From Actinomycetes bacterium (lineage in GTDB: Bacteria > Actinomycetota > Actinomycetes > Actinomycetales > Microbacteriaceae), in contig JAEWJX010000021.1 in NCBI GenBank assembly GCA_023386365.1, positions 1 through 64,000 of the forward strand: a stretch of 64,000 bases of DNA. The letters run 5' to 3'. The notes under the pieces are model-generated. The model did not search any database. It was not told where the DNA came from and worked only from the letters and a program-made list of their open reading frames with translations. Positions 27,068-36,612 of this stretch are shown piece by piece. Positions within the stretch are counted from its first letter, which is position 1. Each line of letters starts with the position of its first letter. Position numbers and translations under genes: made by a program.

Positions 27068-27436
27068 ATGGCCACCACATCCCGCCCCTTCGGCGTCACG
27101 CTCGTCGCGATCATCGCCTGGCTGAGCGGGGCGTGGAGCATCGTGCAGGGCGTCATCGCCCTCATCCAAGGAATCCCTACCTGGAACGTGCTCGCCGCGT
27201 GGGTCACCATCTTCATCGGTGCGATCACCATCGTGGTGAGTCTGGGGCTGTTCAAGGGCGACCCGACGTCGCGGATCGTCGTGCTCATCGTGCTCGGCGT
27301 GAATGTGATCATCCACGCTGTGACCGCCTCGGCGGGCGGACTCCCGTGGCCGGCCGCACTCCCCGCGATCGTGCTCGGACTTCTCGGGATCGTGCTGCTG
27401 TTCACCCCGCGCGCCAACGCGTACTTCCGCGGCTGA
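27068..27436 (+). CDS. DUF7144-like small membrane protein
   Basis: A 122-residue protein with four predicted membrane helices (FGVTLVAIIAWLSGAWSIVQ; AAWVTIFIGAITIVVSLGLF; VVLIVLGVNVIIHAVT; LPAIVLGLLGIVLLFTP). AAGGAG lies 6 nt upstream of the ATG. This fold is common in actinobacteria and its function is unknown. Confidence 0.8.
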   Translation: MATTSRPFGVTLVAIIAWLSGAWSIVQGVIALIQGIPTWNVLAAWVTIFIGAITIVVSLGLFKGDPTSRIVVLIVLGVNVIIHAVTASAGGLPWPAALPAIVLGLLGIVLLFTPRANAYFRG

Positions 27437-27470
27437 CCGGGCGACACCCGGCGTCGCTACTCTTCGATCC

Positions 27471-28697
27471 ATGAGCAACGCCCGGCCGCCGGCGGCACGC
27501 CCCGCGGGTCCCGACGCGTCCGAAGGCGACTGGATCTTCCCGCTCAGCGAGACCGCCGCCACCACCCGCGCCGCGCTCGTCGCCGGCGCATCCGCGCTGA
27601 GCCTCGTTCTGCTGGTGGTGCTGGCGGCACTCTCCATCGTGCTCACCGTCACCCAACCCGGCAGCATCGTCCCGTGGGTGCCGATCGCCCTCGTGCCGCT
27701 CGCCGCCGGCAGCATCGCCGCCTGGCGGTGGGAGCCGATCCCGGTGCTCGGCTACGTGGCGATCGCCCTCGCGGCGACGGGGGCGTTCGTCGCCCTCACC
27801 ATCGCTGTGGCGCAGTCCCCGGCTCAGGCCGCCGCCGGCACCGCCGGCTTCCTGCTCTCGATGACCACGAACGTCGCCGTGCTCACCGGGGCCGCATCCG
27901 ACCGGTGGAGCGGCGGCATCGCCGGTGCCCTCGGAGGGTGGGTGCTCGCCGAGGGCACCATCGCGGTGACGGCCGCGTTCGTCGGCCTGCCGTACCGGCT
28001 GGATGTGCCCCCGATCGCCATCGCGTTGGGGGTCGCTCTCGGGTATGCGGCCGTGCCGCTCGCCCGCGCCCGCGCCCGCAGCGGAACCGTGTCGTTGGAG
28101 CTCGCCGACCGGCGCACCCGCACCCGGCGCCTGCGCGAGGTGGAGGGTCGCGAGTCGATCGCGGTGCTGCACGACACGCTCCTGGGCGAACTGGCGACGC
28201 TCGCCGTCCGCGCCCCCGGGCCGTTGACGGATGCCGAACGCACGCGACTGGTGGCGGGGCTCGAATCGGGCGCCATGTTGCCGTTGCTGCGCGACGAAGC
28301 GCCCCCGGCCGAATCCGGGGTGGGCTCGATGCTGGTGTCGATCGGCGCCGCCGGCGGCGTCCGGGTCGTGCTCGAGGGGGAGGTGGCGGCGCTCGACGCG
28401 GTGGCCGAACCGGCGCACTCGGCACTCCGGTCGGCGCTCGAGCAGTGCGTGGTGAACGTGGCACGGCATGCCGGGGTCTCGGAGGCGTGGGTCGCGGTGG
28501 GCGCCGTGGACGGTGAACTCAGCGTGACCGTCGTCGACGAGGGCGTCGGGTTCGACCCTGGGTCGGTGCCGCACGACCGCCTCGGCCTCAGTGAGTCGGT
28601 GCGCGGACGGGTGGAGCGGTGCGGCGGCACCGTGCGCGTGTGGAGCAGTCCCGGAGCCGGAACCTCGGTGCACATCGTCGTGCCGATGGGGGTGTGA
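27471..28697 (+). CDS. Membrane sensor protein with histidine-kinase-type ATPase domain
   Basis: A 408-residue protein with five to six membrane segments (residues about 35-200), a short dimerisation-like helix with LHDTLLGEL (His234), and a HATPase domain with ALEQCVVNVARHAG (N box) and VVDEGVGFDPG (G1 box). It resembles NarL-type sensor kinases. The mRNA looks leaderless (TACTCT 7 nt upstream). No response regulator gene follows, so the partner must be elsewhere or absent. Confidence 0.8.
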   Translation: MSNARPPAARPAGPDASEGDWIFPLSETAATTRAALVAGASALSLVLLVVLAALSIVLTVTQPGSIVPWVPIALVPLAAGSIAAWRWEPIPVLGYVAIALAATGAFVALTIAVAQSPAQAAAGTAGFLLSMTTNVAVLTGAASDRWSGGIAGALGGWVLAEGTIAVTAAFVGLPYRLDVPPIAIALGVALGYAAVPLARARARSGTVSLELADRRTRTRRLREVEGRESIAVLHDTLLGELATLAVRAPGPLTDAERTRLVAGLESGAMLPLLRDEAPPAESGVGSMLVSIGAAGGVRVVLEGEVAALDAVAEPAHSALRSALEQCVVNVARHAGVSEAWVAVGAVDGELSVTVVDEGVGFDPGSVPHDRLGLSESVRGRVERCGGTVRVWSSPGAGTSVHIVVPMGV

Positions 28698-28698
28698 C

Positions 28699-29781
28699 GT
28701 GTTCCCGGCCCGCATCTCCCCGCAGCAGCTCGACCCGCTCGCCGGCGTGACCGCGCAGGCGTTCGCGTGGGTGTTCACCTTCGCCGCGTTCGCCACCTCG
28801 GTGGGCCTCACCCTGGTGCACCGGGTCGAGTACCACGACCTTCCGCTGCTCCTCGGGGCTTTCGCCGCGCTCGCGGCGGCGGGGCTCGTCGCGATCCTGG
28901 CGAGTTCGCCGCGGCGGGCGCCGTTCACCTGGCGGGCCTCGGTGGCGGTGCACGTGTTCTGTCTCACCGCGGTGGTGCTGGAGGCGGCGGCGCAGTGGGG
29001 CACCAACGCGGCCGTGCGCTCGGACTGGGCTCCGCTGGCGCTCGCCCTGCTCATCATGGCCACCGGATGCTTCCGCCCGGCTCTCGAGATCCTCGCCCTC
29101 ACCGCGGTGAGCGCGTCGGTCGTCGCGGGCGTGACGGTGGCCGGGTCGTTCGCCGCCGTGTCGATGCTGCCGCCCGCCGTCTATGCGGGCCTCACCGCCG
29201 GCCCGATCCTCGCCGCGGGAGTGGGGGCAGCCGTGTTCTCGACGACGCTGGTGCGGCGACTGCAGCGGTGGCGCGACGAGACGCGGAGTGAGCGTCTCGC
29301 CGCCGTGGAGCGGATGCGGGAGCGGGTGCGCGACGACCTGCGCGACGAACGTCTCACCCTGATCGAGGGCGAAGTCGGACCGTTCCTGCGCGACCTGCTC
29401 GCCCGCGGCGAGACCGACGAGCACACCGCCGAGACGGCGCGGCAGCTGGCCGATCAGCTGCGCCGGGCCCTCGTCGAGGAGGCGGACGGCGTGTGGCTCG
29501 ACGGGGTGGTCGGCGAACTGCACGACCCCGACGGCCTCGCCACCCGCATGGATGAGACGCAGCGCGCCGCCGTCGAGGCGGCCTGCACGGCACTCGCCGA
29601 CCGCCGGGCACGCGCCACGCTCGAACGCGCCGGGCGCCGCATCCGTCTGGTGTTGGTGTGGGAGCGCGGCGGTCGCGGGCGCCTCGGCCCGGAGCTGCAG
29701 GCGATGCTGCGGCACGTGTTCCCGGGCGCGAGCATCCGGCCGGGCAAGCGGCGGGTGGAGGTGGAGTTCGGCGACGCCTAG
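28699..29781 (+). CDS. Membrane protein partner of the sensor kinase (unknown function)
   Basis: A 360-residue protein: six membrane helices in the first ~190 residues, then a long charged helix (RRLQRWRDETRSERLAAVER, MRERVRDDLRDER) and a C-terminal alpha-beta domain that resembles a kinase dimerisation/ATPase region without an N box. Starts with GTG one base after the kinase stop. It may be a degenerate kinase-like partner; that is inference. Stop codon shares CTAG with the convergent TetR gene. Confidence 0.68.
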   Translation: MFPARISPQQLDPLAGVTAQAFAWVFTFAAFATSVGLTLVHRVEYHDLPLLLGAFAALAAAGLVAILASSPRRAPFTWRASVAVHVFCLTAVVLEAAAQWGTNAAVRSDWAPLALALLIMATGCFRPALEILALTAVSASVVAGVTVAGSFAAVSMLPPAVYAGLTAGPILAAGVGAAVFSTTLVRRLQRWRDETRSERLAAVERMRERVRDDLRDERLTLIEGEVGPFLRDLLARGETDEHTAETARQLADQLRRALVEEADGVWLDGVVGELHDPDGLATRMDETQRAAVEAACTALADRRARATLERAGRRIRLVLVWERGGRGRLGPELQAMLRHVFPGASIRPGKRRVEVEFGDA

Positions 29782-30455
29782 TCGCCGGGCTCCGGTTGCA
29801 CCTGCACGGCGTCGAACGCGCGCGCACCCTCGGGTGTCATCCATTCGGCGAGCATGCGGTGCACCTCGCCGGCCATGTCGATGGAGCGGTCGAAGAGCCA
29901 CTGCGCCTGCAGGCCGTCCATGAGGGCGGTGAGGCGGAGGGCGGCGTCATCCGGGTCGAGGTCGGCGCGAAGGTGACCCGCCCGGATCGCGCCGCGCACC
30001 GCCCGTGCGGTGCCGCTGCGGATGCGCTCGTAGCGGTTCACGAAGTAGGCGCGGGCCGGATGGTCGGGGGCCGACGCCTCGGACGACAGGCGCACGAACA
30101 GCTCGATGAGGCCCGGCACGAGCCGGTTGTGGTCGGCGAGATCGACCATGCCACGCAGCACGCCGATGGCTCCGGCGCCCTGCGTGTAGGGCGCGAAGCG
30201 GGCCTGGTCCTCCACGTCGCGCGCCTCGAGCACCGCCTCCAGCAGGGCTTCTTTGTCGGCGAAGTAGTGCAGCAGTCCCGCCCGCGAGATGCCGCAGGCG
30301 GCCGCGATCTCGAGGATCGTCGCCGAGAGGAAGCCGCGCTCCGCGAAGTGTTCGGATGCGGTGCGGATGATCGCGTCGCGGCGTGCGCGGCCCTTCGCGT
30401 AGCCGCGCGTCGGCGCATCCGACGCGGGGTCGGCGGCGGTCTCGACGGCACTCAC
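29778..30455 (-). CDS. TetR/AcrR family transcriptional regulator (sugar module 2)
   Basis: About 225 residues with a TetR HTH (ATILEIAAACGISRAGLLHY) and a C-terminal domain very similar to the TetR at 20162-20767. I prefer the GTG at 30455 (VSAVETAAD) to the upstream ATG, because TAGCCT stands 7 nt before it, fitting a leaderless mRNA, and the extra residues would fall inside the shared operator. It is divergent from the GH3-MFS-GH3 operon and is the likely repressor. Confidence 0.88.
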   Translation of the reverse strand: MSAVETAADPASDAPTRGYAKGRARRDAIIRTASEHFAERGFLSATILEIAAACGISRAGLLHYFADKEALLEAVLEARDVEDQARFAPYTQGAGAIGVLRGMVDLADHNRLVPGLIELFVRLSSEASAPDHPARAYFVNRYERIRSGTARAVRGAIRAGHLRADLDPDDAALRLTALMDGLQAQWLFDRSIDMAGEVHRMLAEWMTPEGARAFDAVQVQPEPGD

Positions 30456-30477
30456 GAATGTGAGGCTAGCACCGGAG

Positions 30478-30510
30478 TTGACAAAACCGACACAAGTGTA
30501 GATATTTGTC
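30478..30510 (+). promoter_or_regulatory. Promoter/operator of the GH3-MFS-GH3 operon
   Basis: TTGACA at 30478-30483 with TAGATA (30499-30504; spacing 15) or the adjacent GATATT as -10. The region is a palindrome: GACAAA (30480-30485) and TTTGTC (30505-30510), with an inner ACACAAGTGT. This is a good TetR operator candidate, lying between the divergent TetR and GH3 genes. Confidence 0.65.
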
Positions 30511-30561
30511 ATCACTCACCGCGGAGTGCACACGGCACCGCGGACGGACGAAGGAGTTCCC

Positions 30562-32580
30562 GTGACCGAGGCCCGCTTCCCCTACCAGGACGCAGCCCTG
30601 CCCACCGAGCAGCGCGTCGACGACCTGCTCTCGCGGATGACGGTCGAAGACAAGGCCGGACTCATGTTCCAGCCGATGGCGCCCCTCGGCACCGACCTCG
30701 ACGAACCCGGCATGTTCGGCTCGCCCTCGATGCGCAAGATCCTCGACCGTCGGATCACGCACGTGAACATCCTCCAAGGTGCATCTGCCCGCGAACTCGC
30801 CGAATGGCACAACGCCGTGCAGCGGCTCGCCCACGAGACCGACCTCGGCATCCCGTTCACCATCTCCAGCGACCCGCGCCACTCGTTCTCCAACAACCCC
30901 GCGGCCGCCCTGCTCGCCGGCCCGTTCTCGCAGTGGCCCGAGTTCCTCGGCTTCGGCGCCCTCGACGACCCCGAGCTCACGACGCGCTTCGCCGAGACCG
31001 TGCGCCGCGAATATGTCGCCGTCGGCATCCGCACCGCCCTGCACCCGCAGATCGACCTCGCCACCGAGCCCCGCTGGGCCCGCGCATCCGGCACCTTCGG
31101 ATCGAGCGCCGCCGTCGCCGGGCGCCTCGGCGTCGCCTACACGGTCGGCCTGCAGGGCGAGCAGCTCGGCGCCGACTCGGTGTCGACCATGGCCAAGCAC
31201 TTCCCAGGCGGCGGCCCGCAGCTGAATGGCGAAGACCCCCACTTCGACTACGGCCGCGAACAGGTGTACCCGGGTGGGCAGTTCGAGCTGCACCTGCAGC
31301 CGTTCCGCGAACTGATCGCCGCCGGCGTCAGCCAGCTGATGCCCTACTACGGCATGCCCGTCGGCACCGAGTACGAAGAGGTCGGCTTCTCCTTCAACAA
31401 GCAGATCATCACCGGCCTGCTGCGCGAACAGCTCGGCTTCGACGGCGTCGTCTGCACCGACTGGGGCATCCTGTCGCGCACCTTCTGGGGCGTCGAGCAC
31501 CTCAGCTACGAGGAGCGCATGATCAAGTCGCTCGATGCCGGGGTCGACCAGTTCGGCGGCGAGTTCCAGCCGAAGGTGCTCGTGGGGCTGGTGCGCGCCG
31601 GCACGATCCCCGAGGCACGGCTCGACGCGTCCGTGCGGCGACTGCTGCGCGAGAAGTTCCGCCTCGGTCTGTTCGACGGGGCCCGCTACGTGGATGCGGA
31701 TGCCGCCGATGCGATCGTCGGCACCGCGGAGGCGCGCGCCGCGGGCCTCGCCGCCCAGGTCGCCTCGCAGACCCTGCTGGTGAACGCCGACGGTCCCGCC
31801 CACCTGCCACTGACGGGTCAGCCGAACGTGTACGTCGAAGGGATGGAGCCGGCGGCGCTCGCCGGGTGGGCGAACGTCGTCGCCGACCCCGCCGAGGCCG
31901 ACCTCGTGATCGTGCGCACCTCGGCCCCCTGGGAGCAGCGCGGGGTGCCCGGCGACATCGAGTTCTTCTTCCGCGCCGGTTCGCTCGAGTTCCACGACGA
32001 CGAGCTCGCCCACCTGCGGGAGCTCGCCTCCCACGCGCCGCTCATCCTCGACGTGTACCTCGACCGGCCGGCGATCCTCGCCCCGGTCGTCGAGATCGCA
32101 TCCGTGGTCACCGCCAACTACGGCGCCTCGGATGACGCGTTCGCGCAGATCCTGTTCGGTGCGGCTGAGCCGAAGGGTCGTCTGCCGTTCGAGATCCCGT
32201 CGTCGATGGCCGCCGTCGAAGCGAACCTCGCCGACGTGCCGAACGACACCGTCGACCCGACGTTCACCTTCGGGCACGGGCTCCGCTTCGACGCAGGTTG
32301 GTCGCCGGCAACGCGGCCCGACACGTCGACCACGACCATCCGCGTCGCGGCCCCCGCCACCCGCTACGACCTCGCCGTCACCCCGCTGAAGGTGTTCCTC
32401 GACGACCCCGAGGCGCGCGCCATCCTCGACGAGCTGGTGCCCGAACTGCCCGCCCACCCGATGATCGGCCTCGCCCAGGGGATGCCGTTCGAGACGGTGC
32501 TCGGCATGGCCGCCGCCGAGGCGCCCGCCGAACTGGTCGACACGCTCCGCACCCGCCTCACCGCACTTCAGCCGAAGTGA
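30562..32580 (+). CDS. Glycoside hydrolase family 3 enzyme (beta-glucosidase/xylosidase type)
   Basis: A 672-residue cytosolic GH3. The N-terminal barrel has GIPFTISSDPRHSFSNN, HFPGGGPQ (KHF motif) and the nucleophile region FDGVVCTDWG; the C-terminal alpha-beta sandwich follows, ending without a fibronectin-like domain. GTG start with AAGGAG 5 nt upstream. It is the first gene of the operon with the MFS importer and the second GH3, so it would cleave an imported beta-glycoside. The exact sugar cannot be read from sequence. Confidence 0.92.
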   Translation: MTEARFPYQDAALPTEQRVDDLLSRMTVEDKAGLMFQPMAPLGTDLDEPGMFGSPSMRKILDRRITHVNILQGASARELAEWHNAVQRLAHETDLGIPFTISSDPRHSFSNNPAAALLAGPFSQWPEFLGFGALDDPELTTRFAETVRREYVAVGIRTALHPQIDLATEPRWARASGTFGSSAAVAGRLGVAYTVGLQGEQLGADSVSTMAKHFPGGGPQLNGEDPHFDYGREQVYPGGQFELHLQPFRELIAAGVSQLMPYYGMPVGTEYEEVGFSFNKQIITGLLREQLGFDGVVCTDWGILSRTFWGVEHLSYEERMIKSLDAGVDQFGGEFQPKVLVGLVRAGTIPEARLDASVRRLLREKFRLGLFDGARYVDADAADAIVGTAEARAAGLAAQVASQTLLVNADGPAHLPLTGQPNVYVEGMEPAALAGWANVVADPAEADLVIVRTSAPWEQRGVPGDIEFFFRAGSLEFHDDELAHLRELASHAPLILDVYLDRPAILAPVVEIASVVTANYGASDDAFAQILFGAAEPKGRLPFEIPSSMAAVEANLADVPNDTVDPTFTFGHGLRFDAGWSPATRPDTSTTTIRVAAPATRYDLAVTPLKVFLDDPEARAILDELVPELPAHPMIGLAQGMPFETVLGMAAAEAPAELVDTLRTRLTALQPK

Positions 32581-32632
32581 GTCCCGACACCCACTGACCC
32601 ACCCCTCACCCAACACCCACAAGAGAGAAGCC

Positions 32633-33919
32633 ATGACAACGACGTCAAGCTCCAACGAGATCACCGACCTCAACAACGCACCCGACGCCGACGAGAAAGT
32701 GAAGATCCGCGGCCCGCTGCGCAAGCTGCTGCTGTGGCTGCTGCCGGCGAACGTCAGCATCTTCATCCTCTGGGGCGCGATCCCGGGGCTGCTGCTCGCC
32801 CTCCAGGTGGCGGCGATCGACGAGGAGAACAAGGTCGCGAACCTCGCACTCGTCACCACGATCGGCGCGTTCGCCGCGATGATCGCACAGCCCGTCGCGG
32901 GTGCGATCTCCGACCGCACGCGCAGCCGGTTCGGCCGTCGTGCCCCGTGGATGGTGGCCGGTGCGCTCATCGGCGGTCTCGCGCTCGTCGGGATGGCGTT
33001 CGCGAACACCCTCCTCATGATCGCGATCGCCTGGACGATGGTGCAGATCGCCTACAACTTCGCCCAGGGTCCGCTCTCGGCGATCCTGCCCGACCGCGTG
33101 CCGGTGCGCGCCCGTGGCACGTTCGCTGCCATCGGTGGTGCCGCGACGATGATCGGCGCGATCGGCGGGCAGGTGGTCGGTGCGTCACTGGCCCAGAACA
33201 TTGGCGCCGCCTACGTCGCGCTCGCCGGATTCGCGCTCATCGTGATGACCCTGTTCGTCGTGTTCAACCCGGACCGCTCGAGCAAGGACCAGGTGAACCC
33301 GCCGTTCCAGCTGCTCGACTTCCTCCGCACCTTCTGGGTGAACCCGATCAAGCACCCCGACTTCTTCTGGGCCTTCGCCGGGCGCCTGCTCCTGTTCACG
33401 GGATACTTCGGCGTCACCGGCTACAACCTGTACATCCTCAACGACTACGTCGGCATCGGCGACCTGGCGGCCTCCACCGGATACGTGCCGATCCTGGGCC
33501 TTCTGGGGCTCGCCGGAACCCTGCCGGCGATCCTTGTCAGCGGTCCGCTGAGCGACAAGGTCGGACGCCGCAAGATCTTCGTCTTCATCTCGTCGGTGGT
33601 CGTCGCCGTCGGCCTCGTCGTGCCGTGGATCATGCCCACCATCGGCGGCATGATGCTGATGTCGGTCATCATCGGCGTCGGCTTCGGTGCCTTCATGGCG
33701 GTCGACCAGGCCCTCATGACCGAGGTGCTGCCGAGCGCCGACTCGTACGCCAAGGACCTCGGCGTGGTGAACATCGCCGCCACCCTCCCGCAGACGCTCG
33801 CCCCCGCCGTCGGCGGCGCGATCGTGCTGGCCTTCGGATACGCGGGCCTCTTCCCGGTGGGCATCGCCCTCTCGGTGCTGGGTGCATTCTGCGTGTTCAT
33901 GATCAAGTCGGTGAAGTAG
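32633..33919 (+). CDS. MFS sugar transporter
   Basis: A 428-residue, 12-helix transporter with SDRTRSRFGRRAPWMVAG in the first half and SDKVGRRKIFVF in the second. It is a paralogue of the MFS at 20795-22066, and both have a homologous TetR next door. It probably imports an oligosaccharide or aryl glycoside cleaved by the flanking GH3 enzymes. Spacing is 52 nt after the GH3 stop, with AGAGAAG as a ribosome site. Confidence 0.92.
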   Translation: MTTTSSSNEITDLNNAPDADEKVKIRGPLRKLLLWLLPANVSIFILWGAIPGLLLALQVAAIDEENKVANLALVTTIGAFAAMIAQPVAGAISDRTRSRFGRRAPWMVAGALIGGLALVGMAFANTLLMIAIAWTMVQIAYNFAQGPLSAILPDRVPVRARGTFAAIGGAATMIGAIGGQVVGASLAQNIGAAYVALAGFALIVMTLFVVFNPDRSSKDQVNPPFQLLDFLRTFWVNPIKHPDFFWAFAGRLLLFTGYFGVTGYNLYILNDYVGIGDLAASTGYVPILGLLGLAGTLPAILVSGPLSDKVGRRKIFVFISSVVVAVGLVVPWIMPTIGGMMLMSVIIGVGFGAFMAVDQALMTEVLPSADSYAKDLGVVNIAATLPQTLAPAVGGAIVLAFGYAGLFPVGIALSVLGAFCVFMIKSVK

Positions 33920-33974
33920 CCACCGCACCCGAACCGCATGAGGATGAGATGACGCAGAGAGAAGGAACGACCGC

Positions 33975-36224
33975 ATGACCGACGCGAACCTCGACGGACT
34001 CAGCACGGAGCAGAAGGCGGCCCTCGGATCGGGTGCCGACTTCTGGACCACCAAGGCGGTGGGGGATGTGCCGTCGATCATGATGACCGACGGACCGCAC
34101 GGCCTGCGCAAGCAGGAGGGTGACAGCGACCACCTCGGTCTCGCGGGCAGCGTGCCGGCCACCTGCTTCCCGCCGGCGGTCGCCCTGTCGCAGACCTGGG
34201 ATCCGGAGCTCGCCGAAGGCGTCGGCTCGGCGCTCGGCCGCGAGTGCCAGGCCCACGACGTGCAGGTGCTGCTCGGGCCGGGCGTGAACCTGAAGCGCTC
34301 CCCGCTCGGCGGCCGCAACTTCGAGTACTTCTCCGAGGATCCGCTGCTCGCCGGCGTGCTCGGCACCGCCTGGGTGCGGGGGCTGCAGGAGCAGGGTGTG
34401 GGTGCGTCGCTCAAGCACTTCGCGCTCAACAACCAGGAAGACGACCGCATGCGGTCGAGTTCGGACATCGACCCGCGGCCGATGCGCGAGCTCTACCTGC
34501 GCAGCTTCGAGCGGGTGGTGCGCGACGCGCAGCCGTGGACCGTCATGTGCTCCTACAACCGCGTCAACGGCGTGCAGGTGGCACACGACCCGTTCCTGCT
34601 CACCCGTGTGCTGCGCGACGAGTGGGGGTTCGAGGGTGCCGTGGTCTCCGACTGGGGTGCCGTGGTCGACCGGGTCGCCTCGGTGGCTGCCGGCCTCGAC
34701 CTGCAGATGCCCGGCGGTGACCCCACCCCGGATGCCGAGGTCGTCGACGCCGTCGCCTCCGGTCGTCTCGCTCCCGAAGCCCTCGACGCGGTCGCCGCGC
34801 GTGTGGCCCGCCTCGCCCGCACGGCCCGCGCCGCCGCCGAGGTGGACGCCACCTTCGACGTCGAGTTGCACCACGGGCTCGCCCGGCACGTCGCCGGCCG
34901 CGCCATCGTGCTGCTGAAGAACGACGGCGACCTGCTGCCGCTCGCCGCATCCGGGTCGATCGCGGTGGTCGGCGAGTTCGCCCGCACCCCGCGCTACCAG
35001 GGCGGCGGCTCGTCGCACGTGAACCCGACGAAGCTCGACGTGCCGCTCGACGAGCTGCGCGCGCTCGCCGGCGACGCCCGCGTGGACTTCGCGGCCGGGT
35101 TCACCGTCGACGGGTCGGGCGCCCAGCCGGAGCTGGTCGCCGAGGCGACCGCGCTCGCGGCGGCGGCGGATGTGGCGGTGCTGTTCCTGGGTCTCGACGC
35201 CTCGCAGGAGTCGGAGGGCTTCGACCGCGACGACATCGAGCTCCCCGTCGAACAGCTCGAACTGCTCGAGGCGGTCGTCGCCGTGCAGCCCCGCACCGTG
35301 GTGGTGCTCAGCCACGGCGGCGTGCTGCGGCTCGCCCCGGTGGCGGCCCTCGCGCCGGCGATCCTCGACGGCGCCCTGCTCGGCCAGGCGGGCGGCGGCG
35401 CGATCGCCGACGTGTTGCTCGGTGCGGTGAACCCGTCCGGCAAGCTCACCGAGACGGTGCCGCAGCGCATCCAGGACACCCCCGCGTACCTCAACTTCCC
35501 GGGGGAGGGTTCGCACGTCCGCTACGGCGAGGGTCTGTTCCTCGGCTACCGCTGGTACGACGCGCGCGACATCGAGGTGACCTACCCCTTCGGTCACGGC
35601 CTCTCCTATACGTCCTTCGCCTACGGCGAGCTGGCTCTCGCATCCGACGGTGACGACATCGTGGCGCGGGTCGCGGTCACCAACGGTGGATCGCGGGCCG
35701 GCCGTGAGGTCGTGCAGGCGTACGTGTCGCTGCCGGAGTCGACCGTGCAGCGGCCGGTGCGCTGGCTGGGCGGGTTCGCATCCGTCGACCTGGAGCCCGG
35801 CGAGACGGCCGAGGTCGAGATCGTGATCGAGCGTCGCGACCTCGAGTACTGGAACGTGCAGCTGGACCGTTTCGTGCTGGAGGAGGGCGAGTACGAGGTG
35901 GCGGTCGGCTCGTCGAGCCGCGACCTGCGCGCCAGCGACAGCGTCGACCTCGACGGTGACGACGTGCGCGTGCCGCTCAGCATGACCTCCACCCTCGGCG
36001 AAGTGCTCGCGCATCCGGTGGCCGCCGAACTCATCGCCGAGCACATGTCGGCGATGCCTCTCGGTGGCGAAACGGGCGCATCGCTCGGCATGGACATGAT
36101 GCGGATGATGATGAGCATCCCCGTCGGGCGGGTGATCGCCTTCGCGGGCGGCCAGGTCACCGCCGAGCAGCTGGAGCAGTTGCTCGCGGCGGCGAACGGT
36201 GCGCCGGAGGAGGCGGCCCGCTAG
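33975..36224 (+). CDS. Glycoside hydrolase family 3 beta-glucosidase with fibronectin III-like domain
   Basis: A 749-residue GH3: SIMMTDGPHGLR near the start, HFALNNQEDDR, and the nucleophile in FEGAVVSDWGAVVD (Asp about 228), then the alpha-beta domain and the C-terminal FnIII-like domain (GSRAGREVVQAYVSLPEST). A further ~75 residues, rich in Met (LGMDMMRMMMSIPVGR), extend beyond the usual end. No signal peptide. The TAG stop forms part of the -10 box of the next gene. Confidence 0.93.
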   Translation: MTDANLDGLSTEQKAALGSGADFWTTKAVGDVPSIMMTDGPHGLRKQEGDSDHLGLAGSVPATCFPPAVALSQTWDPELAEGVGSALGRECQAHDVQVLLGPGVNLKRSPLGGRNFEYFSEDPLLAGVLGTAWVRGLQEQGVGASLKHFALNNQEDDRMRSSSDIDPRPMRELYLRSFERVVRDAQPWTVMCSYNRVNGVQVAHDPFLLTRVLRDEWGFEGAVVSDWGAVVDRVASVAAGLDLQMPGGDPTPDAEVVDAVASGRLAPEALDAVAARVARLARTARAAAEVDATFDVELHHGLARHVAGRAIVLLKNDGDLLPLAASGSIAVVGEFARTPRYQGGGSSHVNPTKLDVPLDELRALAGDARVDFAAGFTVDGSGAQPELVAEATALAAAADVAVLFLGLDASQESEGFDRDDIELPVEQLELLEAVVAVQPRTVVVLSHGGVLRLAPVAALAPAILDGALLGQAGGGAIADVLLGAVNPSGKLTETVPQRIQDTPAYLNFPGEGSHVRYGEGLFLGYRWYDARDIEVTYPFGHGLSYTSFAYGELALASDGDDIVARVAVTNGGSRAGREVVQAYVSLPESTVQRPVRWLGGFASVDLEPGETAEVEIVIERRDLEYWNVQLDRFVLEEGEYEVAVGSSSRDLRASDSVDLDGDDVRVPLSMTSTLGEVLAHPVAAELIAEHMSAMPLGGETGASLGMDMMRMMMSIPVGRVIAFAGGQVTAEQLEQLLAAANGAPEEAAR

Positions 36225-36234
36225 CCTCGGGCGC

Positions 36235-36612
36235 ATGACGACGACGCCTCCCGCAGAGATCGAGCAGTATCTCGCCGGCTTCCCGGCGGAGCAGCAGCAG
36301 ATCCTGCGGGAGGTGCGTCGCGTCATCGTCGAGGCGGTCGCCACGGATGCCTACCCGGTGCCCGTGGAGAAGCTGCGATACGGCATCCCCGCCGTGCAGC
36401 TGGAGGGTCGCTACTGGTTCCACTTCGCCGGGTGGAAGAAGCATGTGGGCGTCTACCCGATGGCTGAAACCGGCGACGCCGGTTTCGAGGCGGCCCTCGC
36501 GCCGTACCGGGCGGCGAAGGACTCGCTCAACTTCCGGTACGACCGCGAGGTGCCGTACGAACTCATCGGCCGCTGTGCCGCCTGGCTGGCGGAGCGGCAC
36601 CCGGCCGGCTAG
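36235..36612 (+). CDS. DUF1801 domain protein (YdhG-like)
   Basis: A 125-residue protein matching the DUF1801/YdhG type: EIEQYLAGFPAEQQQILREV at the start, then EKLRYGIPAVQLEGRYWFHF and GWKKHVGVYP. Members have been called iron chaperone-like, but function is not settled. There is no ribosome site; TAGCCT lies 7 nt upstream, so leaderless. Its stop shares CTAG with the convergent DUF2510 gene. Confidence 0.88.
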   Translation: MTTTPPAEIEQYLAGFPAEQQQILREVRRVIVEAVATDAYPVPVEKLRYGIPAVQLEGRYWFHFAGWKKHVGVYPMAETGDAGFEAALAPYRAAKDSLNFRYDREVPYELIGRCAAWLAERHPAG

